Assembly: GCA_030146915.1 (NCBI GenBank)
Contig: JASLAT010000025.1
Span: 1 to 28,591 of the forward strand
DNA from: Tissierellales bacterium
GTDB taxonomy: Bacteria > Bacillota > Clostridia > Tissierellales > Tissierellaceae
Direction of reading: 5' to 3'
DNA length: 28,591 nt
The notes under the pieces were generated by a model. That model made no database searches and was not told where the DNA came from. It saw only the letters and a program-made list of their open reading frames with translations. Both the position numbers and the translations under genes were made by a program. This document shows positions 7,845 through 16,520 of the stretch, in pieces (within the stretch, counting starts at the first letter, position 1; every line of letters begins with the position of its first letter).

Positions 7845-8822
7845 TTACTGCCATCTTAAATCCTGACCATAAAACTTAAGAGGTATGAATTTATCAAATA
7901 CTCTAGAGAAAACTCTATCTGTATAAATTTTCGATATCTCTTTAGGGGTTAAATTTGTAGATATTATAGTCTTTTTACCAGCTAAAATTCTAGTGTTAAC
8001 TATATTAAAAATTTCTGCACTAGTAAAACTATTACTAAGTTCTGTGCCTAAATCATCTATTATTAAAAGATCAGCCTCAAATAAAAGATTATACTTATAT
8101 TGATTGGTCTTCTTATCTCCCCTTTGAAACCTATGCTTTTCTATTATCTCTAAGATAGTAAAGGCAGTTTGATAAATTACCAGCTTTCTTTTATCTAAAA
8201 GTTCTTTGGCTATACAGTTAGAAAGAAAGGTCTTTCCAAGTCCAGTATTACCATAAAAGAGTAAATTCATACCATCTTTTATATCAAAATTATTTACAAA
8301 GTTTTGAGCTATACCTGCTAATTCCATCATGTTCTCCCTTGGAGTTAAGTTCTCACCTGGAAATTTTTCATTAGAAAATACTTTCAAATCAAAGCTATTG
8401 AAGTTTTGTTTTTTTAATAAATCTTCTATATTAGACATCTCATAGGCTCTAGATACTAAGGCTTGTTCTAGACAATGACACCTTCTACCATCTTCTAAGT
8501 ATCCACTATCCTTACATTCCTTACAATCATAAGGAACATCCATATAATCGCTTGGAATATTACTCTCTGTTAATAGATAGGCTTTTTCCATTTCTAGCTT
8601 TTTTAACCTTTCTCTAAATTTTTTAAGATCCTCCTTATAATTAGGATTACCTATAATACTCTTTGTCATATCAAGACCTGTTTGAAAAATTTCTTCATCT
8701 ATTCTTCTTATAGCAGGAATTTTTCTATATACTTTTTGCTTTCTTAACTCTTCTTCTCTTTGCCTTTGATCTCTTTTCTTTTCATATTCTCTTGAGAGTT
8801 CTCTTAAAATTTCATTATACAT
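7845..8822 (-). CDS. dnaI: DnaI/DnaC-type replicative helicase loader
   Basis: This AAA+ ATPase loads the DnaB helicase onto single-stranded DNA at origins and restart sites. The protein has 325 residues. The N-terminal 90 residues are helical and highly charged. A zinc-binding cysteine cluster follows (Cys100, Cys103, Cys115, Cys117), as expected for DnaI. The ATPase domain has Walker A GNTGLGKT (191-198), Walker B LLIIDDLGTE (252-261), sensor STN (288-290) and conserved arginines near 303-307. It starts one base after the DnaD-domain gene stops (TAAAATG), with its GAGGGGAG ribosome site inside that gene, so translation is coupled. It sits just downstream of dnaB, its presumed cargo. Confidence 0.9.
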   Translation of the reverse strand: MYNEILRELSREYEKKRDQRQREEELRKQKVYRKIPAIRRIDEEIFQTGLDMTKSIIGNPNYKEDLKKFRERLKKLEMEKAYLLTESNIPSDYMDVPYDCKECKDSGYLEDGRRCHCLEQALVSRAYEMSNIEDLLKKQNFNSFDLKVFSNEKFPGENLTPRENMMELAGIAQNFVNNFDIKDGMNLLFYGNTGLGKTFLSNCIAKELLDKRKLVIYQTAFTILEIIEKHRFQRGDKKTNQYKYNLLFEADLLIIDDLGTELSNSFTSAEIFNIVNTRILAGKKTIISTNLTPKEISKIYTDRVFSRVFDKFIPLKFYGQDLRWQ

Positions 8823-8823
8823 T

Positions 8824-9906
8824 TTATAGCTCCCCTCTTAATTTCTTCATAAATTCTTCTCTTTTTCTTCTAGCCACCTCTTCTAACTCTTCTTCTGTGT
8901 AATCATCCGTTCTTTGCTTGAAATTATGAAACTTTGTCTTAACACTTGGTCTTTTTTCTACTGATTTTCCTCTTTGACCTACAGAAGTATTTTTAGCCTC
9001 CTTGTCCATTAAGTCAGCCTCATTCATGGTTTTTATTCCTTGTTTTTCCCATCCTTGTAAAATACTTTCTATATAGTTAAAGTTTACATTACTACTTCTT
9101 AAACTGGCATAATTACAAACTTCAATTATATAGTCTAAATCATATTTATCTAACCATCTATCCATCCTAAGTTTTTGAGCTTCAGTAAGACTTCCGTATA
9201 TTCCTAAGTTTGACATAATTCTTTTATATTCATAATATCTTTTATCTCTCTTTTTAAAATCTTCCATAATTGCTTCTAAATTTGTTAAGTCCCTATCATA
9301 CCAATTTACTATTGTACTAGCTACATACTTAATATGATTATACTTTATTCCTTTTTTATCTACAGCGTAGGTAAAGGCAAATTCTATAACATCAGGATTC
9401 ATATTATAATCTTGAATCCAACTTAAAATTTCCATTTTTTCATTTACAGTAGTTTGCCTTCTAACTAAATCATTTATTTTCTTAAACATCTGATTTATAA
9501 CTACATTTTCATTAGCTTCTATTAGATCTTCTGGTCTTACAGCTCTCTTTTTATCAGGCTTAGACTGAAGTTGATTATAGTTATTTTTTATATAAAGTTG
9601 TTTTAGGTTTAAAAACTTTATTCCATAATTATATTTATCATCACCATTATAGATTTTTTCTACAATTCCCTTTTCTTCCCAAAAATCCCAAGCATTTAAA
9701 ACATCTTCTAGGGGGATGGAAAGATGCTTAGCTATAACTTGATTGTTTACTTCCATATCATTTTCCTTATCCATAGCATATTTAAAACCTAGAAGATATA
9801 CCTTTACATAGGTCCCATTTGCCATGGGCATATAATCATTTATAAATATATTTTCAATAGGTGTATCACCTAAATCCATATCCGTTGTCTCTATTAAAAA
9901 ATTCAT
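8824..9906 (-). CDS. DnaD-domain primosomal protein
   Basis: This 360-residue protein is likely a DnaD/DnaB-like initiation factor that remodels DNA and recruits DnaI with the helicase. Residues about 20-85 look like the DnaD N-terminal winged helix (KYAMDKENDMEV through FWEEKGIVEKI). Two DnaD C-terminal-type domains follow: about 140-215 with the characteristic NHIKYVASTIVNWYD, and about 220-300 with NFNYIESILQGWEKQG, the YI-sILxxW motif of the family. The tail is basic and charged. Its start follows directly after the preceding stop (TAGATG), with ribosome site AGGGGGG inside the upstream gene. Duplicated DnaD domains occur in B. subtilis DnaB (the loader, not the helicase) and in Clostridia. 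Confidence 0.88.
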   Translation of the reverse strand: MNFLIETTDMDLGDTPIENIFINDYMPMANGTYVKVYLLGFKYAMDKENDMEVNNQVIAKHLSIPLEDVLNAWDFWEEKGIVEKIYNGDDKYNYGIKFLNLKQLYIKNNYNQLQSKPDKKRAVRPEDLIEANENVVINQMFKKINDLVRRQTTVNEKMEILSWIQDYNMNPDVIEFAFTYAVDKKGIKYNHIKYVASTIVNWYDRDLTNLEAIMEDFKKRDKRYYEYKRIMSNLGIYGSLTEAQKLRMDRWLDKYDLDYIIEVCNYASLRSSNVNFNYIESILQGWEKQGIKTMNEADLMDKEAKNTSVGQRGKSVEKRPSVKTKFHNFKQRTDDYTEEELEEVARRKREEFMKKLRGEL

Positions 9907-10314
9907 CTAATCCCCCCTATTAATCAAATTTAAATAATCATACCCATAAAGCTCTAACAAATCATCTATTCCCTCTTCTATTTCATTTCTTGAAAATCTT
10001 AAGTCTTCTAACTCCTTATCATCTAGCTTAGTTAATTTATCATAAAATTCTAAGGAAATTAGCAAGTAGTCAATTTTTTTATATTTAGCAATTTCAAAAA
10101 TCAAATTTTCAGCCTCATTTACTCTAGATAAACTTAAGAGTCTATTTAAATTATCCTTAAAATCTAGGATTTCTTCCTCATAATCACTTTCTAGCCTATC
10201 TACTTGTCTTTTAAATAAAAGCTTGTCTTGATCTTCCTCTCTTTTTATTAGTTTTCTTAAGAAACTTACTATATTTTTTATCTGCCTACTTATGTAGTCA
10301 TCTCGATAACTCAC
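9907..10314 (-). CDS. Small charged helical protein of unknown function, DUF6483-like
   Basis: The protein has 135 residues, is predicted almost entirely helical and is rich in Lys, Arg, Glu and Asp. There is no signal peptide, membrane segment or cysteine. The N-terminus (SYRDDYISRQIKNIVSFLRKL) resembles DUF6483 proteins as I remember them; this is from memory and unverified. The start is GTG, five bases after a perfect AAGGAGG. The gene is sandwiched between dnaB and the DnaD-domain gene and is directly joined to the latter by TAGATG, which suggests a link to replication initiation. It begins immediately downstream of a terminator-like hairpin, with no room for a promoter. No function can be assigned. 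Confidence 0.75.
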   Translation of the reverse strand: MSYRDDYISRQIKNIVSFLRKLIKREEDQDKLLFKRQVDRLESDYEEEILDFKDNLNRLLSLSRVNEAENLIFEIAKYKKIDYLLISLEFYDKLTKLDDKELEDLRFSRNEIEEGIDDLLELYGYDYLNLINRGD

Positions 10315-10325
10315 ACTAACCTCCT

Positions 10326-10368
10326 TAAAAATAGAAAACTATTACCTGGATTAATCCAAGTAATAGTT
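10326..10368 (-). terminator. Terminator or attenuator after dnaB
   Basis: Nine-base arms (10337-10345 and 10360-10368, AACTATTAC and complement) continue past one mismatch into TGGA/TCCA around a TTAA loop. They are followed on the minus strand by TTCTATTTTT. The hairpin overlaps the dnaB stop codon, and the AAGGAGG of the next gene follows at once. Confidence 0.75.
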
Positions 10369-11719
10369 AGGGTTCTTGCCTAAAACTTTCCTTATTTAAG
10401 AACTTAGTAAATTCACCCTTCCATACAAGCTCTACAGTTCCTGTAGGACCATTTCTATGCTTGGCGATAATTACCTCCCCTATATTTCTAAGTTCAGAAT
10501 CTTCATGGTAATATTCATCCCTATAAAGAAACATTACAACGTCAGCATCCTGCTCTATAGCACCCGACTCTCTTAAGTCAGATAAAATTGGTCTATGGTC
10601 TGATCTTAATTCTGGAGCCCTACTTAACTGTGATAAGGCTATAATTGGACAATCCATCTCCTTAGCTAAAGCTTTTAAACCTCTTGATATAGCAGAGATT
10701 TCCTGCTGCCTATTTTCTGAATGGCCTTCCATCTCCATAAGCTGCAAATAATCTATTACTATCAAATCTAAACCTTTTTCCATCTTTAATCTTCTAGCCT
10801 TAGCCCTCATTTCTAAGAGTGATATTCCCGCTGTATCATCTATAAATATATTAGCATTAGATAGGGGCCCAACACTATTGGTTACCTCTATCCAGTCTTC
10901 AGAGGAAAGCTTTCCTGATATTATCTTAGATAAATCCACATGAGAAACTGAAGACATCATCCTTTGTACTAGCTGTTCCTTTGACATCTCAAGAGAAAAA
11001 ATAGCCACACTTGCATCAGCCTCTAAGGCTGCATTAACAGCTATATTTATCCCTAATGCAGTCTTTCCCATACTTGGTCTAGCTGCTAATAATATAAGGT
11101 CAGACTTTTGTAAACCAGATAATTTATTATTTATATCTGTAAATCCAGTAGTTAAACCTGTTAAGTTACCCTTATGGGCAGCCCTTTCCTCAATTTGAGC
11201 AAAGCTATCTAATAATACGTCTGAAATAGGAGCAAAACCTTCCCTGTCCCTACCTTGAGTTATGTTAAATATTGATTGCTCTGCTCCTTCTATTATTGCA
11301 TCTACTTCATCTTTAGACTCATAAGACTTATAAATTACCTGATCACAGGACTTTATAAGTCTTCTTAAAATTGATTTTTCTTCTACTATTTCACAGTAGT
11401 ATTTCGTATTGGCTGTTGTGGCTACTATATTGGATAAATCTACTAAGTAGGTCATACCGCCAACTTTATCTAAGCTCCCCTTATTCTTTAACTCTTCTGA
11501 AAGGGTTATTAGATCTACTGGTATATTATTGTTGTATAGACTTATTATTGTCTCATAAATTTCCTTATTGGCTGAATGATAAAAGTCATCTGGCCTTATA
11601 ATTTCAACGGCAGTATTTATAGAGTCCTTATCTAAAATCATAGCTCCTAAAACAGATTGTTCTGCCTCTATACTATGTGGAGGGACCCTACCTACTGATT
11701 GCTCCTCTATTTTAACCAC
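10367..11719 (-). CDS. dnaB: Replicative DNA helicase DnaB
   Basis: This is the hexameric 5'-3' helicase of the replication fork (called DnaC in B. subtilis). The protein is about 450 residues. The N-terminal primase-interacting domain begins with the usual RVPPHSIEAEQSVLGAMI. The RecA-like ATPase domain has Walker A ARPSMGKT (213-220) and Walker B LDLIVIDYLQLM, followed by ALSQLSRAPE with the conserved Gln, and DLRESGAIEQDAD. The start is uncertain. GTG at 11719 has no well-spaced ribosome site, whereas AGAGGTGG lies five bases before an ATA codon that would give the more typical N-terminus xEEQSVGRVPPH. It follows rplI by 10 bases in the yybS-gdpP-rplI-dnaB operon. Confidence 0.96.
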   Translation of the reverse strand: MVKIEEQSVGRVPPHSIEAEQSVLGAMILDKDSINTAVEIIRPDDFYHSANKEIYETIISLYNNNIPVDLITLSEELKNKGSLDKVGGMTYLVDLSNIVATTANTKYYCEIVEEKSILRRLIKSCDQVIYKSYESKDEVDAIIEGAEQSIFNITQGRDREGFAPISDVLLDSFAQIEERAAHKGNLTGLTTGFTDINNKLSGLQKSDLILLAARPSMGKTALGINIAVNAALEADASVAIFSLEMSKEQLVQRMMSSVSHVDLSKIISGKLSSEDWIEVTNSVGPLSNANIFIDDTAGISLLEMRAKARRLKMEKGLDLIVIDYLQLMEMEGHSENRQQEISAISRGLKALAKEMDCPIIALSQLSRAPELRSDHRPILSDLRESGAIEQDADVVMFLYRDEYYHEDSELRNIGEVIIAKHRNGPTGTVELVWKGEFTKFLNKESFRQEP

Positions 11720-11729
11720 CTCTTCACTT

Positions 11730-12176
11730 CTATTGTACCTTCACATCTACCTTTAATTTTGCAACTACTTCTGGATAAACTCTTACATCTACAGTTGTTA
11801 CACCTAGATCTTTAATATTATCTTCTAATTCTATTTTTCTTCTATCTATATCTATGTCGTATTGTTCTTTTAGACCTTTAGCTATATCTTTAGAAGTTAC
11901 AGAACCAAAAAGTCTTCCACCTTCTCCTGCCTTACCTAAAAGTACAACTTTTGAAGATTCAAGCTTTTTCTTTAATTTTTCTGCTTCTGCTTCTTCCTTA
12001 GCCCTTTTTGCAGCTAATTCTTTTTGTTCTTCCTTCCAAATCTTTTTATTTTTAGCAGTAGCCTCAACAGCATAGCCCTTAGGTATTAAAAAGTTTCTTG
12101 CATAACCTGACTTTGCCTTAACTAACTCTCCTGCTTTTCCTAATTCTTTAACATCTTTTGTAAGTATTACTTTCAT
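11730..12176 (-). CDS. rplI: Ribosomal protein L9
   Basis: L9 binds 23S rRNA near the L1 stalk and helps reading-frame maintenance. The protein has 148 residues. The N-terminal domain begins with the classic MKVILTKDVKELGKAGE and GYARNFLIPKGYA. A long connecting helix rich in Lys, Glu and Ala follows (about 40-75), then the C-terminal domain with LFGSVTSKDIAKGL. Its ATG overlaps the gdpP stop (ATGA). The pairing gdpP-rplI-dnaB is conserved in Firmicutes. Confidence 0.98.
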   Translation of the reverse strand: MKVILTKDVKELGKAGELVKAKSGYARNFLIPKGYAVEATAKNKKIWKEEQKELAAKRAKEEAEAEKLKKKLESSKVVLLGKAGEGGRLFGSVTSKDIAKGLKEQYDIDIDRRKIELEDNIKDLGVTTVDVRVYPEVVAKLKVDVKVQ

Positions 12177-14200
12177 TCATCTTCACTCTCCTGTAAATAT
12201 TCTTCTATAGTCTTAATTAAAAATTCCTCTGCTTCATCCATCTCCATATCCAACTGAGTTCCAGCGCTGGTAAGATGACCTCCACCTCCCATTTTTTCTA
12301 GAATAAGTTGAACTGATATATTTCCAAGGGATCTACCACTTACATGAATAATCCCATCTGTTAAAGCTAGAACAAAAGAAGCTTCTATTTCATCAGCTGT
12401 CAAAAGCTCATCAGCTGCTTGAGCTGCTATTAAAATAGAATTTTCCATATCTCTCTCTAGCCTGGCTATAGCTATCATATCATCTACAATTTTTGCAGAT
12501 TGGATAACCTCAGCCTTATACATAAATGTATCTATATCATCCCTAAAAAAGCTTCTTACAACTGTACTATCAGCCCCTGCTCTTTTTAGGGTTGAAGCTG
12601 CCTCAAATGTTCTTACTCCTGTTTGGAAACTAAAGTTTTTAGTATCTACAGTAATACCTGCTAATAACGCTTCAGCCTCAAACTTTGTAAGTTCAATTTC
12701 ATCTCCCATATAAGTTAAAACCTCTGTAACTAATTCACAAGTTGAGGATGCATAAGGTTCTAAATAAACTAAAACAGGATTTTTTATAAACTCTGCTCCT
12801 CTTCTATGGTGATCAATTAAAACAACCTTGTCTATATGATCTAATAAAACTGGTGCTTCTGTAAAGCTTGGCTTATGATTGTCAACTACAACCATAAGTG
12901 AGTTTGGACTAACTAGATCCAAAGCATCTTCTGTATCCACCATATTCTCTAATAATTCTGGCTGTTCCTCTTTCATAGTCTCATGAATTTTCTTTATGGA
13001 TGGGTTTATCTCGTTTATAACCATGTACCCTTTCTTATTTCTTTGTTTTATTGCAGAAAGAATACCTATAGCAGCACCATAAGAGTCCATATCTGGATTT
13101 CTATGTCCCATAACAAAAACTTCATCTGCTTGGTCTATTAGTTGCCTAAGGGCATAACCAATGACTCTAGACTTAACCTTATTCCTCTTTTCAATAGCCT
13201 TACTTTTACCACCATAAAAGTCTAGTCTATTTCCCTCTTGTACAACAGCCTGATCCCCACCACGTCCTAGGGCCACATCAATTGCTGCACGGGCTTCATT
13301 ATAGGATTCTACTAAACTTGCTCCTTCTGCTGAAACACCCATACTTAAGGTTATAGGTATAGTATTTCCTATATCTAAAGTTCTAAATTCATCTAAAATA
13401 TCAAAATTTCTATCCTTAAACTGTCTAAATGTAGATTTAGTAAATATAACTAAGTACTTATCCTTCTCATACTTTCTAACTATAGAGTCATTTTCACTAA
13501 AATATCTGGCTAGTCTTCTATCTATCTCAGCCATAACTAAAGGTTTTTGTATTTCTGGTGTTGAATTTCTAACATCAGAATAATTATCTACATATACAAA
13601 GGATACTACTAGTTTTTCATCATCATAATCTTCTTCTAACTGGGCTAACTCTGTATTATCTACAAAGTAAAGCATGATTATTTCCTCAGATTGACTCTTA
13701 GTCTTCTTAGTATCAACTATATTAGGGTAAACCCTATAAGATTTATCCTTATAATCTACTTCCATATAATTATTGTCTTCATCAAAACTGTCCTTGCTTT
13801 TTATAGCTGGTATAATATCTTGAATATGTTCTCCTAATATATCCTCGCCTTCTGTCATATTTAAAAAGGGAGTATTATACCAAGTAATTCGACTTTCATC
13901 ATTTATTAAGACCAAGGGAAAGGGCATATTAAAAACTGCATGCTTAGTAGAAGAATCAAACTCATCTGATAGACTCTCCACATAATTAACAAATTCCTTT
14001 CTTCTATTTTTCATAGTCTTAATTCCATCAAAGATCAAATATCCTAAAACTATAGTAGAAACTAAGGCTAAAGTTTGGTTATAAAACCAAAGTACAAGAG
14101 TTAATATACCTATAACTGTCAATTGGATTTTTATATCCCTATCTTTAACCAATTTTCTCCTATCTTTAGAAATTTTATCCTCCTGCTTATAATCATCCAT
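12173..14200 (-). CDS. gdpP: Cyclic-di-AMP phosphodiesterase, GdpP/YybT family
   Basis: This membrane-anchored phosphodiesterase hydrolyses c-di-AMP to pApA, controlling osmotic and cell-wall homeostasis. The protein has 675 residues, close to B. subtilis GdpP. Two membrane helices lie at about 25-62. A PAS-like domain follows (about 85-180), then a degenerate GGDEF domain (about 190-325) without a GGDEF signature, as usual for the family. The DHH domain has HRNPDMDS (366-373), a second Asp motif DNH (440-442) and DHH (463-465). The DHHA1 domain near the C-terminus carries GGGGHLTSAG. AGGAGG precedes the ATG. It lies 12 bases after yybS and overlaps rplI. Confidence 0.95.
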   Translation of the reverse strand: MDDYKQEDKISKDRRKLVKDRDIKIQLTVIGILTLVLWFYNQTLALVSTIVLGYLIFDGIKTMKNRRKEFVNYVESLSDEFDSSTKHAVFNMPFPLVLINDESRITWYNTPFLNMTEGEDILGEHIQDIIPAIKSKDSFDEDNNYMEVDYKDKSYRVYPNIVDTKKTKSQSEEIIMLYFVDNTELAQLEEDYDDEKLVVSFVYVDNYSDVRNSTPEIQKPLVMAEIDRRLARYFSENDSIVRKYEKDKYLVIFTKSTFRQFKDRNFDILDEFRTLDIGNTIPITLSMGVSAEGASLVESYNEARAAIDVALGRGGDQAVVQEGNRLDFYGGKSKAIEKRNKVKSRVIGYALRQLIDQADEVFVMGHRNPDMDSYGAAIGILSAIKQRNKKGYMVINEINPSIKKIHETMKEEQPELLENMVDTEDALDLVSPNSLMVVVDNHKPSFTEAPVLLDHIDKVVLIDHHRRGAEFIKNPVLVYLEPYASSTCELVTEVLTYMGDEIELTKFEAEALLAGITVDTKNFSFQTGVRTFEAASTLKRAGADSTVVRSFFRDDIDTFMYKAEVIQSAKIVDDMIAIARLERDMENSILIAAQAADELLTADEIEASFVLALTDGIIHVSGRSLGNISVQLILEKMGGGGHLTSAGTQLDMEMDEAEEFLIKTIEEYLQESEDE

Positions 14201-14212
14201 ATTATCCTCCTA

Positions 14213-15157
14213 TTAGCTTTTCTTCCTTAGTTTTCTTAAATCAAATAAGGAATCTATAAATCCTAGTATAATAAGTATGCCACCTATTGGCATTACTATA
14301 AAGTTTATAACTAAAATCATTAGTCTAAAAAACTTTCTTACCCCTATTCTCTTTAAGAAATAATCTATTAGGGAAAAACCTTGGACTAAAAATAGAAAAC
14401 CTAGTAGAAAAGATAGGTTCATATTTAGAGCCTTATGATAAGGTAATTCCAGTTTATTTATGCCATAAGCCGCTATAAACATAACTATAGATCCAGTTAT
14501 TATATTCTCTGGTAACCTAAATCTAGAAAAATCCGGTATGACTATCTTGTTTGAACCGGTTCTTTTAAGTAAATAAGCTGATACTTTATAATTTAAATAT
14601 GTTACTATCATAGAAACTATAATAAATATACTAGGCATAACCGCCATTATATACTGATAACTAGTCTGTAAGAAATCCCTACCTTTTTTTATCTCCATAT
14701 TGGTCATATCTAAAGATTCAAATGCCTCTGTTTGTAATTCTAACATAGAATCAAAGGCTTTTTCCATCTCTTGAGAGAAATCTATATTAGTTGTTGTACT
14801 CTCCAAGGACAAAATAGCAACTAAGGATGCTAAAAATATAACTGTTCCTATTATAATCGCTTTTTTATTACTAGCATTTTTCCTAAACATATAGGCTAGA
14901 ATTAATGTTATTGGTAAGAAGATAGCAAGTAAACTTAAGCCCAAGGAAACGCTATAAATAAAACCTAGGACTGAAAAACTTATAAACATTGCCAAAGCTC
15001 CTATAGCCAGATTGTTTCTAGCAGATGTAACTATAAAGGGAATAGGAATTAATAACAATAGATACAATGATAACCTACTAGCCAGTAAAATGTAGGCTAA
15101 TGAAAATACCACTGATAAGCCTATTTCCTTGAACACTTCCATTTTATTTTTATTCAT
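14213..15157 (-). CDS. YybS-like integral membrane protein (DUF2232)
   Basis: The protein has 314 residues with about eight predicted membrane helices, for example around residues 12-28, 32-48, 54-85, 98-115, 165-187, 217-233, 245-265 and 280-305. A soluble loop of about 45 residues (about 122-165) lies between helices. The fold and position upstream of gdpP match B. subtilis YybS (DUF2232). Its function is not established; the hydrophobic architecture recalls small-molecule uptake S components, but this is only a resemblance. AGGTG lies six bases before the ATG. It begins the yybS-gdpP-rplI-dnaB transcription unit behind an extended -10 promoter. Confidence 0.82.
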   Translation of the reverse strand: MNKNKMEVFKEIGLSVVFSLAYILLASRLSLYLLLLIPIPFIVTSARNNLAIGALAMFISFSVLGFIYSVSLGLSLLAIFLPITLILAYMFRKNASNKKAIIIGTVIFLASLVAILSLESTTTNIDFSQEMEKAFDSMLELQTEAFESLDMTNMEIKKGRDFLQTSYQYIMAVMPSIFIIVSMIVTYLNYKVSAYLLKRTGSNKIVIPDFSRFRLPENIITGSIVMFIAAYGINKLELPYHKALNMNLSFLLGFLFLVQGFSLIDYFLKRIGVRKFFRLMILVINFIVMPIGGILIILGFIDSLFDLRKLRKKS

Positions 15158-15193
15158 ATTTCACCTCAATTTATTAAATACCTAGTCCATAGA

Positions 15194-15202
15194 ATTATAT
15201 CA
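15194..15202 (-). promoter_or_regulatory. Extended -10 promoter upstream of yybS
   Basis: TGATATAAT on the minus strand (TATAAT at 15194-15199) is a consensus extended -10 element, 37 bases before the yybS ATG. No good -35 is seen at 16-18 bases; the upstream DNA is a run of A and AAT. The rest of the gap to rpsR (15203-15415) is AT-rich and shows nothing else I can support. Confidence 0.55.
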
Positions 15203-15417
15203 TATAATTATTATTTTTTTTAGTTCTTTCAATTTGAATTTCTAAAGACTAGTTTAATCTATATTCTAACATTTAGTAAGAACCTATAGTAAGTTAAGTT
15301 TTTTATAAAATTTATGAAAGGATAATCTAAATAAAACACTTTATCAATCTATAGTTTAAATTATAAAATACTTTATTTAAGTTATTTAAATTTCTAAAAG
15401 TTACTAAATGAAAATAT

Positions 15418-15443
15418 AAAAAAAGAGAGGATATCCTCTCTTT
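15418..15443 (-). terminator. Rho-independent terminator after rpsR
   Basis: AAAGAGAGG (15422-15430) pairs with CCTCTCTTT (15435-15443) around ATAT. On the minus strand it continues into a run of seven T residues (15424-15418). It ends the rpsF-ssb-rpsR operon. Confidence 0.85.
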
Positions 15444-15453
15444 AATTTCTATA

Positions 15454-15678
15454 TTAGTCTGCACTATATGGTAATAATGCAACTTGTCTTGCTCTTTTTA
15501 TAGCTATTGTTAATGCTCTTTGATGTTTAGCACAGTTACCTGTAGCTCTTCTTGGAAGTATTTTACCCCTGTCATTAATATAGCCTTGTAATCTATCTAT
15601 ATCTTTGTAATCTATTTCTATAGATTTGTCTGCACAGAATGCACAAACTTTTCTTCTTGGTCTAAATCTTCTACCCAT
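15454..15678 (-). CDS. rpsR: Ribosomal protein S18
   Basis: S18 is a small-subunit protein that binds with S6 on the 16S rRNA platform. The protein has 74 residues. The core DYKDIDRLQGYINDRGKILPRR and TGNCAKHQRALTIAIKRARQVALLPY is fully conserved. It keeps a CxxC pair (Cys12, Cys15) and Cys49/His52, the zinc-binding (C+) form of S18. AGGAGGGAAAG precedes the ATG. It closes the rpsF-ssb-rpsR operon. Confidence 0.98.
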   Translation of the reverse strand: MGRRFRPRRKVCAFCADKSIEIDYKDIDRLQGYINDRGKILPRRATGNCAKHQRALTIAIKRARQVALLPYSAD

Positions 15679-15693
15679 TTTCTTTCCCTCCTT

Positions 15694-16194
15694 CTAGAAT
15701 GGAATATCATCATCATCTGTCGGATGGAAACCTTCTATACCACTGAAATCATTGTTTATTGGGTTAGCTGGTCCTTGATTTTGATTAAATTGATTATTTT
15801 GCGGCTGTCCTTGTCCATATCCTGGAGAAGCTTGTCCTCCTTGATTTGGGCTGTCAGGCCACTCTATAAATTCAACTCTTTCTGCAACTACTTCAAAAGT
15901 TTTCCTTCTAATTCCTTGTTTATCATCATAAGAACCAGTTTGAATTCTTCCTTGTACTGCAACTTGAAGACCTTGTTGTAAATATTGAGCAGAGTTTTCT
16001 GCTGCTGCTCCCCAAACTACTATATCAATGAAATCCGCTGTTGGTTGACCTTTAGCTTCCATTTCTTGTCTCTTATCTCTTGAAAGCCCCTTGTCTACAG
16101 CTAGTGTAAAGTTTGCCACCGCTCTTCCCGATACTGGTACATATCTCAGCTCTGGATCTCTTACTAATCTTCCTATTAAAACAACATTATTCAT
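15694..16194 (-). CDS. ssb: Single-stranded DNA-binding protein
   Basis: SSB coats single-stranded DNA and recruits replication and repair partners. The protein has 166 residues from the chosen start. The OB fold spans about 1-105 (MNNVVLIGRLVRDPELRY to VVAERVEFIE). A disordered Gln/Asn/Gly/Pro-rich linker follows, then the acidic tail DDDDIPF, which is the conserved partner-binding tip. An in-frame GTG at 16206 overlaps the AGGTGG ribosome site, so the ATG at 16194, eight bases downstream, is preferred. It lies between rpsF and rpsR, the standard arrangement. Confidence 0.97.
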   Translation of the reverse strand: MNNVVLIGRLVRDPELRYVPVSGRAVANFTLAVDKGLSRDKRQEMEAKGQPTADFIDIVVWGAAAENSAQYLQQGLQVAVQGRIQTGSYDDKQGIRRKTFEVVAERVEFIEWPDSPNQGGQASPGYGQGQPQNNQFNQNQGPANPINNDFSGIEGFHPTDDDDIPF

Positions 16195-16218
16195 AAGGAA
16201 CACCACCTTATTTTTTAA

Positions 16219-16500
16219 CTACTCATCTCTAACTATCATATATCTGATAACGCTGTCTGTGATTTTTAATACCCTTTCCAGCTCTGTTTTTGTTTCTGGA
16301 GTAGTAGCGAAGTTTATTAATATATAATAACCTTCTGTTAAGTCATTTATCTCATAAGCAAGTTTTCTCATACCCCACTCATCGATATTTTCAATCTCTC
16401 CATCAGCTTCGATTATACCTTTTATTCTATCAAGAAATTTATTTCTAGCTTCCTCTTCTAGACTTGGTTCGAAAATGAACATACCTTCGTAATTTCTCAT
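16219..16500 (-). CDS. rpsF: Ribosomal protein S6
   Basis: S6 forms a heterodimer with S18 on the 30S platform. The protein has 93 residues and begins MRNYEGMFIFEPSLEEE. The conserved NIDEWGMRKLAYEI and GYYILINF are present, ending IRYMIVRDE. GGGAGGTGA is placed seven bases before the ATG. It is the first gene of rpsF-ssb-rpsR, behind a strong sigma-A promoter and a short structured leader that may bind the S6:S18 complex for autoregulation. Confidence 0.98.
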   Translation of the reverse strand: MRNYEGMFIFEPSLEEEARNKFLDRIKGIIEADGEIENIDEWGMRKLAYEINDLTEGYYILINFATTPETKTELERVLKITDSVIRYMIVRDE

Positions 16501-16520
16501 CTTAAGTCACCTCCCTATGG

